From CAZHGD01 sp964531735 (GTDB taxonomy: Bacteria > Armatimonadota > UBA10988), in contig CAZHGD010000002.1 of the NCBI GenBank assembly GCA_964531735.1, forward strand, positions 73,872 to 137,871: a stretch of 64,000 bases of DNA, written 5' to 3'. This document shows positions 15,716-24,894 of the stretch, piece after piece. The position numbers were made by a program, and so were the translations under genes. A model generated the notes under the pieces. The model ran no database searches, was not told the DNA's origin, and worked only from the letters and a program-made list of their open reading frames with translations. Positions within the stretch are counted from its first letter, which is position 1. Every line of letters starts with the position of its first letter.

Positions 15716-16651
15716 ATGCAGGCGCTGTGTCTGAGCGACCGTCTGAGGTTCGTCACCGATCATCCTGCGCCGACGCCCGGACCCGGGGAGGCGTTGGTGC
15801 GCGTACACGTGGCCGGCATCTGCACCACCGACCTCGAGTTGCTACGCGGGTACCACCAGTTCCAGGGCGTGCTCGGACACGAGTTCGTCGGTGTGGTCGA
15901 GTCCGCGCCGACAGCGTCCTGGGTGGGCGAGCGGGTGGTCGCCGAGATCAATTGCGGTCCGGCGAGCGACAACCGCCACGCCGCGGACCGGACTGTGCTC
16001 GGCGTGCTCGGGCGCGACGGTGCCTTTGCCGAGCTGGTGGCTGTGCCCGAGCCCAATCTGCACCGCGTGCCCGCTGGGCTGGCGGATGAAGCGGCTTTGT
16101 TCTGCGAGCCGCTGGCGGCGGCGCTGCGTCTGCGCGAGCAGTTGTGCCTGCGACCATCCGACCGCATGGCCGTGATCGGCCCTGGCCGGCTGGGTCTGCT
16201 CATCGCCCAGGTGCTGGCCGTCGACGGCGCCACGGTCACCGTGCTGGGCCGCCGTGCCGAGGCCCTGGAACTGCCGATGCGGCTCGGGTTCAACAGCGAC
16301 TTGGCGGCGTACGTGCCCGATAGCAGCTTCGACCTGGTGATCGATGCCAGCGGCACGGCTTCGGGGCTCCACGAGGCGATTCGGCTGACGCGCCCGTTGG
16401 GCACGATTGCGCTCAAGTCCACCTACGCGACGCCCAAGGAACTCAACCCCAGTGACATCGTGGTCAAGGAACTGACCGTCGTGGGCTCACGCTGCGGGCC
16501 GTTCGCGCCGGCGCTGCACTTGCTCGAGCGCGGGACCATCGAGGTGCACCAACTGATCGAGGCGGAGTACGCGTTGCGCGACGGGCTGCGCGCCTTTGAG
16601 CGCGCGGCCGTGCCGGGCGCGCTCAAGGTCCTGCTGCGTCCCGGCGGCTGA
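15716..16651 (+). CDS. MDR-family alcohol/sorbitol-type dehydrogenase lacking the structural zinc site
   Basis: 311 residues from ATG 15716; an in-frame ATG at 15695 lies at the end of the hairpin. GICTTDLELLRG and GHEFVGVVE carry the catalytic-zinc ligands of medium-chain dehydrogenases. The Rossmann motif VIGPGRLGLL lies at about 160-170. Between them, where the four structural-zinc cysteines normally sit, only one Cys remains (NCGPASDNRH), so the structural zinc lobe is reduced. ALKSTYA and DIVVKELTVVGSRCGP fit the threonine/sorbitol dehydrogenase-like branch (BchC-like). Substrate is unknown. It converges on the deacetylase gene. Confidence 0.8.
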   Translation: MQALCLSDRLRFVTDHPAPTPGPGEALVRVHVAGICTTDLELLRGYHQFQGVLGHEFVGVVESAPTASWVGERVVAEINCGPASDNRHAADRTVLGVLGRDGAFAELVAVPEPNLHRVPAGLADEAALFCEPLAAALRLREQLCLRPSDRMAVIGPGRLGLLIAQVLAVDGATVTVLGRRAEALELPMRLGFNSDLAAYVPDSSFDLVIDASGTASGLHEAIRLTRPLGTIALKSTYATPKELNPSDIVVKELTVVGSRCGPFAPALHLLERGTIEVHQLIEAEYALRDGLRAFERAAVPGALKVLLRPGG

Positions 16652-16658
16652 GCCTGCC

Positions 16659-17423
16659 TCACGCGCCAAGCTGAGCCCGCGCGGCCGCCAGTTGCTTCGC
16701 CACCACGGCCACCGGTGCGGTCCAAAGCGATTCGCAGCGCGCCACCAGGTGCTCCAACAGCTCCTCGAACTCGTTCAGCGGCGTGCCGAGGCGACCGGTG
16801 GACAGCCCATGGAAGCAGAGGACGCACCACCGGCCCTGATGCAAGGCCCGCTCGCACAGCCCGATCATCTCTGGCGCGGTCATCTGTTGGCAGGTCAGCC
16901 CGGCCACCGCGTGCAGATCGCAGTGGTAGGGATGGTTGCAGAAGCCCACTTCGCCGCCGCCTCGTCCGGCCACGAAGTGCTTTGCGACCACGGGGACGTA
17001 GCTCTGGCGAGTCAGTCCACGTCCCACATGGTCCATATAGCACGGGTAGGCGAAGGAGCGGCCGTCCACCGGCCCAAAGAGAGCCACCAGGCGACGCTCG
17101 CACTCGACGATGTCGGCCTCGATATCGTCGAGCGTCAGCGACTCCAGACCGTGTGGCCGGCGCTCGTTGCTGAAGTTCTCGCTGCAGGTGTGGCTCAAGG
17201 TGTGGTTGCCGAGTTCGTGGCCGGCGGCCAGCGCCGTCGCCCAGGGGCCGAGCCGGTCGGCGTAGTGATCGCCGCCGGCGCCGAGGTAGAAGGTACCGAA
17301 TAGGCCGCGGTCGGTCATGCGGGGAACGCCCAACTGAAGCTGGTCCGGCAGCCCGTCGTCAAAGGTCAGCGACACCGCGGCGCGCGTGCCGTTGGGCCAC
17401 GGGGTCGGGAAGGGACTCTGCAT
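16659..17423 (-). CDS. Polysaccharide deacetylase (NodB/CE4 family)
   Basis: 254 residues from ATG 17423, preceded on its strand by GAGGTGA. Motif 1 is SLTFDDG (general base Asp and metal Asp), motif 2 is GNHTLSHT (metal His residues), and the later FAYPCYMDH and LCFHG correspond to motifs 3 and 5. Such enzymes remove N- or O-acetyl groups from chitin-like, peptidoglycan or xylan chains. No signal peptide is evident from this start, so it may be cytoplasmic. It is divergent from the DUF5060 gene over 122 bp. Confidence 0.85.
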   Translation of the reverse strand: MQSPFPTPWPNGTRAAVSLTFDDGLPDQLQLGVPRMTDRGLFGTFYLGAGGDHYADRLGPWATALAAGHELGNHTLSHTCSENFSNERRPHGLESLTLDDIEADIVECERRLVALFGPVDGRSFAYPCYMDHVGRGLTRQSYVPVVAKHFVAGRGGGEVGFCNHPYHCDLHAVAGLTCQQMTAPEMIGLCERALHQGRWCVLCFHGLSTGRLGTPLNEFEELLEHLVARCESLWTAPVAVVAKQLAAARAQLGA

Positions 17424-17479
17424 CGCACTCACCTCGCCGCTCCGTTCGGCCGGGCCGGGCGGCATCCTGCCGCGGCGGC

Positions 17480-17508
17480 TTGGCAACGGGACGGAGCTCA
17501 GGCATAAT
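17480..17508 (+). promoter_or_regulatory. Sigma70-type promoter for the DUF5060 gene
   Basis: TTGGCA at 17480-17485, 17 bp spacer, CATAAT at 17503-17508, about 37 bp before the ATG at 17546. Confidence 0.7.
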
Positions 17509-17545
17509 CAGGGCGGCCTGGAGCAGGTTCGGGCCGAGCGTGCAG

Positions 17546-19261
17546 ATGCCTCTTCCGCGACGATCGACGGCGACTTGGGGTTCTTGGCTGGCCCTGTTGA
17601 CGGTGCTGGCCAGCGCCTCGGCGGGCGAGTTGGTGGATGGGTTCGCGGTGTCGGCGTCCAGTCACCGGATGCGCGTCAACGAAGCTTTCGAGGCGCGGCT
17701 GGCGCTGCCGACCGACTACGGCGACCCGCTGGATCCCGAAGAGATCCGAGTGGAGGCGGTGGTGTCGGCGCCGTCGCGGCAGCACCTCGTGCCTTGCTAC
17801 CTCGATGTGCCGTACCAGCGCAGCCTGGAGCACCAGGCCGACGGGCGCATGCTGGAGGTCCTGCGGCAGGCCGGTCCGCCGGTCTGGAAGCTACGGTTCA
17901 CGCCGGTCGAGCCAGGCCGCCACGGTTTCGAGGTGCGTGCCCGTGACCGCCGTGGTGCCGCGCGGAGCCGGCCGTTCGGCGCTACGGCTGACCGGGCGCG
18001 GGCGCCGGGCTACACCCGCATCGATCCGAGCACGTCGTTCCCCAGTCGCGAGAACGGACTGGCCCGGCCGGTGCTGGGCACCAACCTCTGCTGGGGCGGC
18101 CCCGGTGGTACGTTCGACTACGACACTTGGCTGACACGGATGGGCGGCGCCGGAGTCGACTTCGCACGCCTGTGGCTGTGGAGCCCTGCCCGCACCTTCG
18201 ACCTGGAGGCCGTGCCGCACGGCGATGGGCGCTTCGCGTGGGACCTGGCCAACGCGTGGCGGCTGGAGTACGTGCTCGACCGTGGCCAGCGCCAAGGCCT
18301 GAACTTCGTGCTCACCGTTTGTCCGGTGCCGATGATGCCCGGCCGCGACGAGAAGGCCTGGAACCGATGGCCGTACGCCGTCGCCAACGGCGGGCCGCTC
18401 CAGCGGGCGGAGGACTTCTTCAGCTCGCCGGAGGCGCGGCGGCTGACCAAGCACCGCCTGCGTTACCTGCTGGCCCGGTTCGCCGGCTACCCGAACCTGA
18501 GCGCCTTCGAGTTTGCGGCCCGCGCCGCGCAAGGCACGCCCGAACTCGTGTCGTGGCTCAACGAGATGGCGGCCTACGTCCGCGCCCTCGACCCGGCGCA
18601 GCGGCCGCTCTGCACGTCGACCACGGTCGCTGCCGCGGACGCCATTCGCCCGTTACGCGCGATCGACTTCATCACGCTGGAGGTCTCGTCGCCCGAACAG
18701 ACGGCGGCCTCAGTACGGCACGCCACGCGCCTGATGAACCGCCCGACGCTCGTCTCGGCCTGGGGCTACGGCGACCGAGCGCGGGCGCTGGCCGATCCGG
18801 CCGGCGAGCAACTGCACGATGCCTTGCTGGCCGGTATCATGAGCGGCGGGTTGGGCGGAGCCATGCCGTGGTGGTGGGACAGCATGGTCCACCAACGCGA
18901 TCTCTATGCGCGCTTCCGTGCGGTCGCGCGGTTCCTGGGTCAGGTGCGCTGGAACGACCTGAAGCCGACCGCCGCCTGTCACGCGGAGCAGCCGGGCTAC
19001 GAGACGCTGGCGCTCAGTGGCGGCGGGCGCTGGGTGATCTGGGTGCGACCTGTCGGCGCGGCTCCGCGTCCGGTGGCGGTGGTCGTCGACAGCGTGCTGC
19101 CGGGTCAGCGGCACGCCATGGTGTACGACCCTTGGACCGGTCAGTGGCTGCCGCCGACCTCACTACAGCACGTGGCCGGCGGGCACCGCATCGGGTTGCC
19201 CACCGGCCAGCGCGACCTGTTGGTCTACGTGACCAACCATGCTCCGTCGGAAGGCGGCTAG
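17546..19261 (+). CDS. Exported DUF5060/GH5-fold protein, catalytic glutamates apparently missing
   Basis: 571 residues. A signal peptide spans residues 1-27 (WLALLTVLASASAG). Residues about 30-140 match the DUF5060 N-terminal beta domain and about 150-480 a GH5-like barrel (NLCWGGPGGTFDYDTWL, FARLWLW, LNFVLTVCP). In active relatives the acid/base strand reads like WELxNE and the nucleophile strand like GEFG. Here they read FEFAAR (Arg326) and SAWG (Ala405). The fold is kept but the chemistry is probably lost, so it may be a carbohydrate-binding protein. Its stop overlaps the gdhA stop in the tetramer CTAG at 19258-19261. Confidence 0.75.
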   Translation: MPLPRRSTATWGSWLALLTVLASASAGELVDGFAVSASSHRMRVNEAFEARLALPTDYGDPLDPEEIRVEAVVSAPSRQHLVPCYLDVPYQRSLEHQADGRMLEVLRQAGPPVWKLRFTPVEPGRHGFEVRARDRRGAARSRPFGATADRARAPGYTRIDPSTSFPSRENGLARPVLGTNLCWGGPGGTFDYDTWLTRMGGAGVDFARLWLWSPARTFDLEAVPHGDGRFAWDLANAWRLEYVLDRGQRQGLNFVLTVCPVPMMPGRDEKAWNRWPYAVANGGPLQRAEDFFSSPEARRLTKHRLRYLLARFAGYPNLSAFEFAARAAQGTPELVSWLNEMAAYVRALDPAQRPLCTSTTVAAADAIRPLRAIDFITLEVSSPEQTAASVRHATRLMNRPTLVSAWGYGDRARALADPAGEQLHDALLAGIMSGGLGGAMPWWWDSMVHQRDLYARFRAVARFLGQVRWNDLKPTAACHAEQPGYETLALSGGGRWVIWVRPVGAAPRPVAVVVDSVLPGQRHAMVYDPWTGQWLPPTSLQHVAGGHRIGLPTGQRDLLVYVTNHAPSEGG

Positions 19262-20532
19262 GTGCTGGTGTAGTACGCCTCGTTACCGCCCGCGTCGACG
19301 GCGGTGCCCATCCGGTGCAGAGCGTGCGCATAGGCAGCGGTTCGCATGCCGATGCGGTGGGTGTCGGACAGCGCCCGCACCCGCCGGTACTCGGTCGACA
19401 TGGTGCTGCGCAGCCGGTTGTGGACCTCGGATAGGGTCCAGTACAGGCCGGCCTTGTTCTGCACCCACTCGTAGTAGCTGACCGTCACGCCGCCCGCGTT
19501 GGCGAGGATGTCGGGGATCACCATCGTCCCGCCCTCGCGGAGGATCTCGTCCGAATCGGAGGCGACCGGCCCGTTGGCCAGCTCGATCAGCACCTGCGCC
19601 TTGATGCGCGCGGCATTGGCGGCCGTGATGACTCCTTCGAGGGCCGACGGCACCAGCACTTCGACCGGGAGCTCGAGCAGTTCGGCGTTGCTGATGGAAT
19701 CGCCGGGCACGGCGCCAACCACCGACCCGGTGCGGTCCTTGTGGTCGGCGACCTTCGCCACGTCGAGGCCCTCGGGCTGGTACAGGCCGCCCTTGCTGTC
19801 ACTCACCGCCACGATGCGGAAGCCGTCGGCGGCCAGCAGGCGCGCCATGTGGTAGCCGGCATTGCCGAAGCCCTGGATGGCCACCCGGACCTGATCCTGG
19901 CTCCACGCCTTGTCCTTGGCGACCTCGACCAGCACGTAGTAGCCGCCGCGCGCAGTGGCGTCGTCGCGGCCGAGACTGCCGCCGAGGGCGATGGGCTTGC
20001 CGGTGATCACCGCCGGGCACTTCTGCCGCCGGATGTTGTTGTACTCGTCGGCCATCCAGCCCATGATGGTGGCATTGGTGTAGACGTCTGGGGCCGGGAT
20101 GTCGCGGTCAGGGCCGATGAAGTCGGCGATGGCGTCGATGTACCCGCGCGACAGGCGCTCCAGCTCGGATGGGCTGAGCAGCTTCGGATCGACCACCACG
20201 CCGCCCTTGGCCCCGCCGTACGGCAGGTCCACGCAGGCGCACTTGCAGGTCATCCAGAAGGCGAGCGCCTTCACCTCATCGAGGGTCACGCCGGGGTGGA
20301 AGCGGATGCCGCCCTTGGTCGGCCCGCGGGTGTCGTCATGGTGGACCCGGAAGCCCTCGTAGATCTCCAGCCGACCGTCATCCATACGAACCGGGATGGA
20401 GACGGTCAGCACTTCCTTGGGACACTTGAGCTTCTGGAGCGCCTCCTGGCTGATGTTGGCATAGGGGAAGGCGCGGTCAAGCCGGGATATGGCGTCTTCG
20501 AACAGACCCGGCGAGCACGTCGTTGACTGCAT
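19258..20532 (-). CDS. gdhA: Glutamate dehydrogenase (Glu/Leu/Phe/Val dehydrogenase family)
   Basis: 424 residues, the normal length for the hexameric family. KGGIRFHPGVTLDEVKALA and DLPYGGAKGGV carry the substrate-binding Lys residues. Asp in DIPAPDVYTN, the Rossmann motif IQGFGNAGYHMARLLA and the late SYYEWVQN complete the signature. The enzyme interconverts 2-oxoglutarate plus ammonia with glutamate. It is 12 bp downstream of the M20 peptidase gene on the same strand, so it may be cotranscribed, linking amino-acid deacylation to glutamate metabolism. The coenzyme preference is not decided here. Confidence 0.95.
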   Translation of the reverse strand: MQSTTCSPGLFEDAISRLDRAFPYANISQEALQKLKCPKEVLTVSIPVRMDDGRLEIYEGFRVHHDDTRGPTKGGIRFHPGVTLDEVKALAFWMTCKCACVDLPYGGAKGGVVVDPKLLSPSELERLSRGYIDAIADFIGPDRDIPAPDVYTNATIMGWMADEYNNIRRQKCPAVITGKPIALGGSLGRDDATARGGYYVLVEVAKDKAWSQDQVRVAIQGFGNAGYHMARLLAADGFRIVAVSDSKGGLYQPEGLDVAKVADHKDRTGSVVGAVPGDSISNAELLELPVEVLVPSALEGVITAANAARIKAQVLIELANGPVASDSDEILREGGTMVIPDILANAGGVTVSYYEWVQNKAGLYWTLSEVHNRLRSTMSTEYRRVRALSDTHRIGMRTAAYAHALHRMGTAVDAGGNEAYYTST

Positions 20533-20544
20533 CGGACGACTCCT

Positions 20545-21741
20545 TCAGTCCTGGCGGCTCCGAAATCCGGCCAGGAACCTGAGCATGACGCGGACCGCGC
20601 GGTAGAGATCCTCGAGGGGCAGGTACTCCGCAGCCGAATGCGCGACCCGAATGTCCCCGGGGCCAAACACCACCACCGGATACCCCGCCGTGCGAAACGG
20701 CCCAGCGTCTGTGCAGTAGCTTACTCCTAGTGGTTCACTAGGACAATCCTCGGCGCGCGCCGCGGCGAGCAGACGCTGCGCCAGCGGCTCCTCGGGTGCC
20801 AGGTCGAGGCCGGCGAAGAGATCGGCCAGCGGCTCGCAGGCAACGTGCGCGCACTCGTCGCCAAGATCAGCGCGCAGTCCCTCGCGAAGCTGCTCCAGGA
20901 CCTCGTCGGCGGTCGTGCCGGGGAGCAGACGGCAGTCCACCTCGACGGTGCAGCCAGCGGGCACGATGTTGATGGCGGAGCCGCCCTGGATGAGTCCGAC
21001 GTTAGCCGTCGGTGACCCGAGCAACGGGTGCGACGCCGACTGCAACCTCGGCAGCCACACCTCCTCCAGGTGCGTCAGCACCCGACGCATCAGGTAGATG
21101 GCATTACGGCCGGCTTCGGGTGTGGCCCCGTGGCAAGCGATGCCGGAGCAGGTCACCTGGAAGCGGAAGCAGGCTTTGTGCGCCGTCACCACCTGGCACG
21201 AAGTCGGCTCGCCGACGACCACCCAGCCCAGGTCGACACCCGAGCGCGACAGCGGAATGGAGCCCTCACAGGCGGTCTCCTCGCCCATGGTGGCGACGAA
21301 CTGGATGGCGCGGTCGAACTGCCATCCCGCGCGACGTGCCAGGCGCAGGGCGGTCAGGAAGGCGGCGATGGAGCCCTTCGTGTCGCAGGCCCCGCGGCCA
21401 TAGAGCCGCCCCTCGCGCACCTCGGCGCCAAACGGCGGCACGGTCATGCCGGCGACGCTGACCGTGTCCAGGTGCGCTTCCAGCGTCAGCGGCGGGCGCG
21501 CCGAGGCCAACGGCCAGGCGGCCACCAGATTCGGGCGACCGGGGCGGATCTCCTGGCGGTCCACCACCATGCCGAGCTGCTCGAGTTCGGCGGTCACCGC
21601 GCCGGCCATGGCCGCCTCGGCCTGGTCGCGGTCGGCCTGCACGGTGTTCTCGTTGACGCTCGGGATGCGGACCAGGCGAGCCAGCAGGTCAACGCTGGCC
21701 GCACAGTCGGCGGCGGTCATCAGCTCCAAGGGTCTCTCCAC
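20545..21741 (-). CDS. M20 metallopeptidase, ArgE/DapE type deacylase
   Basis: 398 residues. Metal ligands are visible in EAHLDTVSV (His/Asp), GACDTKGSI (bridging Asp), MGEETACEG (catalytic Glu pair) and the late VFGPGDIRVAHSAAEY (His). This is the pattern of acetylornithine deacetylase and succinyl-diaminopimelate desuccinylase. I cannot choose between the two, nor exclude another N-acyl amino acid substrate. It lies between sbcC (36 bp gap) and gdhA (12 bp gap) on the minus strand. Confidence 0.85.
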   Translation of the reverse strand: MERPLELMTAADCAASVDLLARLVRIPSVNENTVQADRDQAEAAMAGAVTAELEQLGMVVDRQEIRPGRPNLVAAWPLASARPPLTLEAHLDTVSVAGMTVPPFGAEVREGRLYGRGACDTKGSIAAFLTALRLARRAGWQFDRAIQFVATMGEETACEGSIPLSRSGVDLGWVVVGEPTSCQVVTAHKACFRFQVTCSGIACHGATPEAGRNAIYLMRRVLTHLEEVWLPRLQSASHPLLGSPTANVGLIQGGSAINIVPAGCTVEVDCRLLPGTTADEVLEQLREGLRADLGDECAHVACEPLADLFAGLDLAPEEPLAQRLLAAARAEDCPSEPLGVSYCTDAGPFRTAGYPVVVFGPGDIRVAHSAAEYLPLEDLYRAVRVMLRFLAGFRSRQD

Positions 21742-21776
21742 GGCCGGCCGATGGCGGTGCGCAGACTGCCGTCGCG

Positions 21777-24700
21777 TCAGTTGGCCTCGGCCGCGCCAAC
21801 CAGAACGAAGTGCGAGCCCGTGTCGGGTTCCTTCGATACCTCGATGCGCGTCGGGAAGCGTTCCTTCAGGGCGGTCAGGTGCGTGACGACCAGCACCAGG
21901 TCGTAGTGCTCGCGCACGGCGTGGATGGCCTCGACGAGCTGGTCGAGGCCGTCGTCATCCTGGGTGCCGAAGCCCTCGTCGATGATCAGCGTCCGCAGCC
22001 GAGCCCCGACGCGCCGGGTGAGCAACTGGCTGAGGGCCAGGCGGAGCGCGAAGTTGACGCGAAAGGCCTCGCCGCCGCTGTAGTTCTCATAGCTGCGGGT
22101 ACCGAGCTCGTCGCTGATGTCGAGATCGAGCGTCTCGCGGTCACCGCCGCCTTGCAGCGGGCGCTGCAACCGCACCGAGAGGCTCATGCGGTAGCCGGTC
22201 AGCCGGCCGAGGAGCTCGTTGGCGACCTGCTCGATCTCGGGCACGGCGTTCTCGATGATCAGCGCCGGTATGCCGTCGCGGCCGAAGGCCGTCTGCAGGT
22301 GGTCCATCAACTCGCGGCGGTGGCGCACGTCCACCAGCCGAGCACGGGTGTCGGCCAACTCCTGTCGCCATCGCTCCTGGCGCGCAGTGGCCTCCTGCAA
22401 CTGGCCACGCAGCTCGCGTTGCGCGGCCATCTGGGCGGCCAGGTCGGTCACGGTCTCGGTGAGGTGCTCCATGCGCCGGCGTTCGGCAGGCGCGTCCAGC
22501 AGGTTGGCGGTCAGCTCCTCGCGCTCGCGCTCACGCTCGCGCAGGTTGCGCTCCCGGGTGGCGAGCCGTCCGGTGAGTACGGATACGCGCTGCACCAGGT
22601 CCGGCAGGCGCGCCGCGGCGTCCTCGATGCGCTGCCATTGCAGCGGGGCGCCGACCAGCTCGCGCCGCGCCTGGTCGAGGCGGCTGAGGTCGGCATCGCG
22701 CCACGTGATGGCCTCCAGCTCGATGTCAACCTGCGCGAGGCGTTCGCGCTCTGCTTTGGCCACCGCGTGGTGGCGCAGCTTGTCCTCGAGTTCGGCCACC
22801 GCCGTGGTGGCACCGGGCAGGAAGGCCGCGGCTTCCAGGGCCTGCTTCTCGGCCTGCTCCAGCAGGACGCGCTCGCGCTCCACTTCGCGTCCCGCCGCCA
22901 TGGCCCGGCGCAGCCCGGCCACCTGTTCGGGCAGGTAGTCCAGCGCCGCCATCTCGCGGCGCAGGCGCCGCAGGTCCTCGGCGTCCGGCCCGCCGTAGTC
23001 GCCCGCGCCCAGGCGGGCTTTCAGGTCGCGGGCCTGCTCCTCCACGCGCGCCCACTCGGCGGCAGCTTCGGTCGCCTCAGCCAACTGCTGCTCGGCCCGC
23101 GCCAGGTCGCGGGCCAACTTGACCGCGCGCAGCTCCTGCGCCGACAACTCGCGCAGGCGCTGTTCGAGTGCCGCCAGATCGTCCTTGAGTTGGCGGCCGG
23201 TCGCCTTGAGCTCGCGCTGTTCGCCGAGCAACTCCTCGCGGCGCAGAGCGAAGCGGTCGAGCACCGCGTCGCGGCGGTCGGCGGCCAGGACTTGGCCGCA
23301 CACCGGGCACTGCCCGCCGCCACTGGTCAGGATGGCACGGTGCTGATCCAGGTCGGCCAGGCGCTCGTCGACCTGCGCGTGCAGCCCGCGGAGGCGTTCG
23401 AACTCCAGCTCCACGCCGGCCTTGCGCCGCTCCGTGGCGACGGCCAGTTGTTCCGCCTGCTCGGCGGCGGCCAGCGCCTCGCGCGCCTGGTCGAGCTGCT
23501 TGCGCAGATCTGCTTCGGCATCGGCGCGTTGACGCAAGCGGGTCCGTTGCTCGACGACCTGCTGCAACTGGGACTCGATGGCCAGGCGCGCGCGCTCCAC
23601 GCGGCGCTCCGCCTCGCGGGCCTGCTCCTCCAGAGAGCGGAAGCGTGCTTCGTTGGCTTCGGCTTGTTGCAGTCGCTCGCGCAGGTGTTCCTGGGCCTCG
23701 ATCTGCTGTCGGATGCGCTCGCGACGGGCGAGCACCGTCTCGGCCTCGGCCCGGCGGCCCTCGGCCTCCTGGATCTGCTCCTGCCATCGGCGCAGGTCGG
23801 CCTCGGCTTCGCGCGTCTGGGCCCGGATCTCCGTGGTCAGGCGGTGCTGCTCCGTGTCCAGCTCGCGGTAGCGCGACAGGGCTTGCTCCACCTGACCGCG
23901 CTCCGCGTCCAGGGCCGCGAGGCGCTGGCAAGCCGCACTGACCGCCTCGCGCTCGCTCAGCAAGGCTTCGGTCTCTGTCTGTTGCGCCTGGCCCTGCGCC
24001 AGCTCGCGGCGCAGCCCGTCGATCTCGGGTGCCAGTTCGCGGATGGCCGCCTGCGCGGCGTCAAGCCGCTGACGGCGCAGGGCATCCTCCGCCAAGGCCT
24101 CGCGGAGCGCGGCGAGTTCGGCCGTCTGGCTGCTGTGGCGGGCGCTCAGCTCGGCCAGCGAGACGGTCACCGCGTCCAGCTTCTGGCGCACCTCGTCGGC
24201 GTCGGCCAGTTGCTCCGACAGCGACGCGGCCAGCCGTTCGGAGGTGGCGATGTCCTGGTCAGCCGCCTGGAGTTTCTGTCGGGCCAGGTCTCGGAGCGCG
24301 TCGTAGCGCGACAGCCCGAGGATCTCGGTGAGCACTTGCTTGCGCTCGGCGGGCCGGCGACGGGTGAACTCGTCGTCGCGCCCCTGCTTCAGAAAGGCGC
24401 TGTTGACGAACGTGTCATGGTCCATTCGCAGCAGCGAGCGGATGCGCTGGTCGGTGGCCGCCGCTGTCGGCAGCGTCAGCACACGGTAGTCGGCGCGGTC
24501 GCTGTCCCACACGAACAGGTCCAGTTCCAGGCGTCCGCCGCGCCCCTGCACGTGGTAACCTCGCCGAACGCGGTACCGTTGCCCTTCGTGGTCGAAGTCG
24601 AGCACCACCCACATGTCGGTGGCACCGCTCCGCACCAACCCTTGGTGCGGCCGGCTGGTGCCGCCGGCCTTGCGCGCCTCGCCCCAGATGGCCCAGGTGA

Positions 24701-24836
24701 TGGCATCCAGCAGGGCGGACTTGCCATGCCCATTGGACCCGGACAAGCACGCCATGGTGAAGTGGCTGAAGTCGAGTGCAGGCAGGTCGGTGCCGTAGGA
24801 GAGGAAGTTGTGCAGTTGCAGCCGAACGGGTACCAC
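21777..24836 (-). CDS. sbcC: SbcC/Rad50-type SMC-like nuclease ATPase subunit
   Basis: 1019 residues. Walker A GSNGHGKSALLD is at about residues 34-45. Two long coiled-coil arms flank the zinc hook CPVC (Cys510 and Cys513, exactly mid-protein). The ABC signature YSGGEAFRVNFALRLAL and Walker B TLIIDEGFG are near the C-terminus, followed by the D-loop and the LVVTHL switch. With SbcD (Mre11) it would process DNA ends and hairpins. No SbcD gene lies next to it in this window, which is unusual because the pair is commonly adjacent. It overlaps no neighbour and is followed by the M20 gene. Confidence 0.95.
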   Translation of the reverse strand: MVPVRLQLHNFLSYGTDLPALDFSHFTMACLSGSNGHGKSALLDAITWAIWGEARKAGGTSRPHQGLVRSGATDMWVVLDFDHEGQRYRVRRGYHVQGRGGRLELDLFVWDSDRADYRVLTLPTAAATDQRIRSLLRMDHDTFVNSAFLKQGRDDEFTRRRPAERKQVLTEILGLSRYDALRDLARQKLQAADQDIATSERLAASLSEQLADADEVRQKLDAVTVSLAELSARHSSQTAELAALREALAEDALRRQRLDAAQAAIRELAPEIDGLRRELAQGQAQQTETEALLSEREAVSAACQRLAALDAERGQVEQALSRYRELDTEQHRLTTEIRAQTREAEADLRRWQEQIQEAEGRRAEAETVLARRERIRQQIEAQEHLRERLQQAEANEARFRSLEEQAREAERRVERARLAIESQLQQVVEQRTRLRQRADAEADLRKQLDQAREALAAAEQAEQLAVATERRKAGVELEFERLRGLHAQVDERLADLDQHRAILTSGGGQCPVCGQVLAADRRDAVLDRFALRREELLGEQRELKATGRQLKDDLAALEQRLRELSAQELRAVKLARDLARAEQQLAEATEAAAEWARVEEQARDLKARLGAGDYGGPDAEDLRRLRREMAALDYLPEQVAGLRRAMAAGREVERERVLLEQAEKQALEAAAFLPGATTAVAELEDKLRHHAVAKAERERLAQVDIELEAITWRDADLSRLDQARRELVGAPLQWQRIEDAAARLPDLVQRVSVLTGRLATRERNLREREREREELTANLLDAPAERRRMEHLTETVTDLAAQMAAQRELRGQLQEATARQERWRQELADTRARLVDVRHRRELMDHLQTAFGRDGIPALIIENAVPEIEQVANELLGRLTGYRMSLSVRLQRPLQGGGDRETLDLDISDELGTRSYENYSGGEAFRVNFALRLALSQLLTRRVGARLRTLIIDEGFGTQDDDGLDQLVEAIHAVREHYDLVLVVTHLTALKERFPTRIEVSKEPDTGSHFVLVGAAEAN

Positions 24837-24894
24837 GTCCCGGCGCCTCCGGGCGGAGTCTACCCCGCGGTCCGGCCGCCGTCAACGCTGCGGC

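Noticed and set aside
15678..15734. Possible 18-codon upstream frame (ATG at 15678) in the dehydrogenase leader
   Set aside because: The purine-rich AAGGGAGG is 16 bases away, the frame overlaps the hairpin, and nothing in the encoded peptide suggests a leader peptide.
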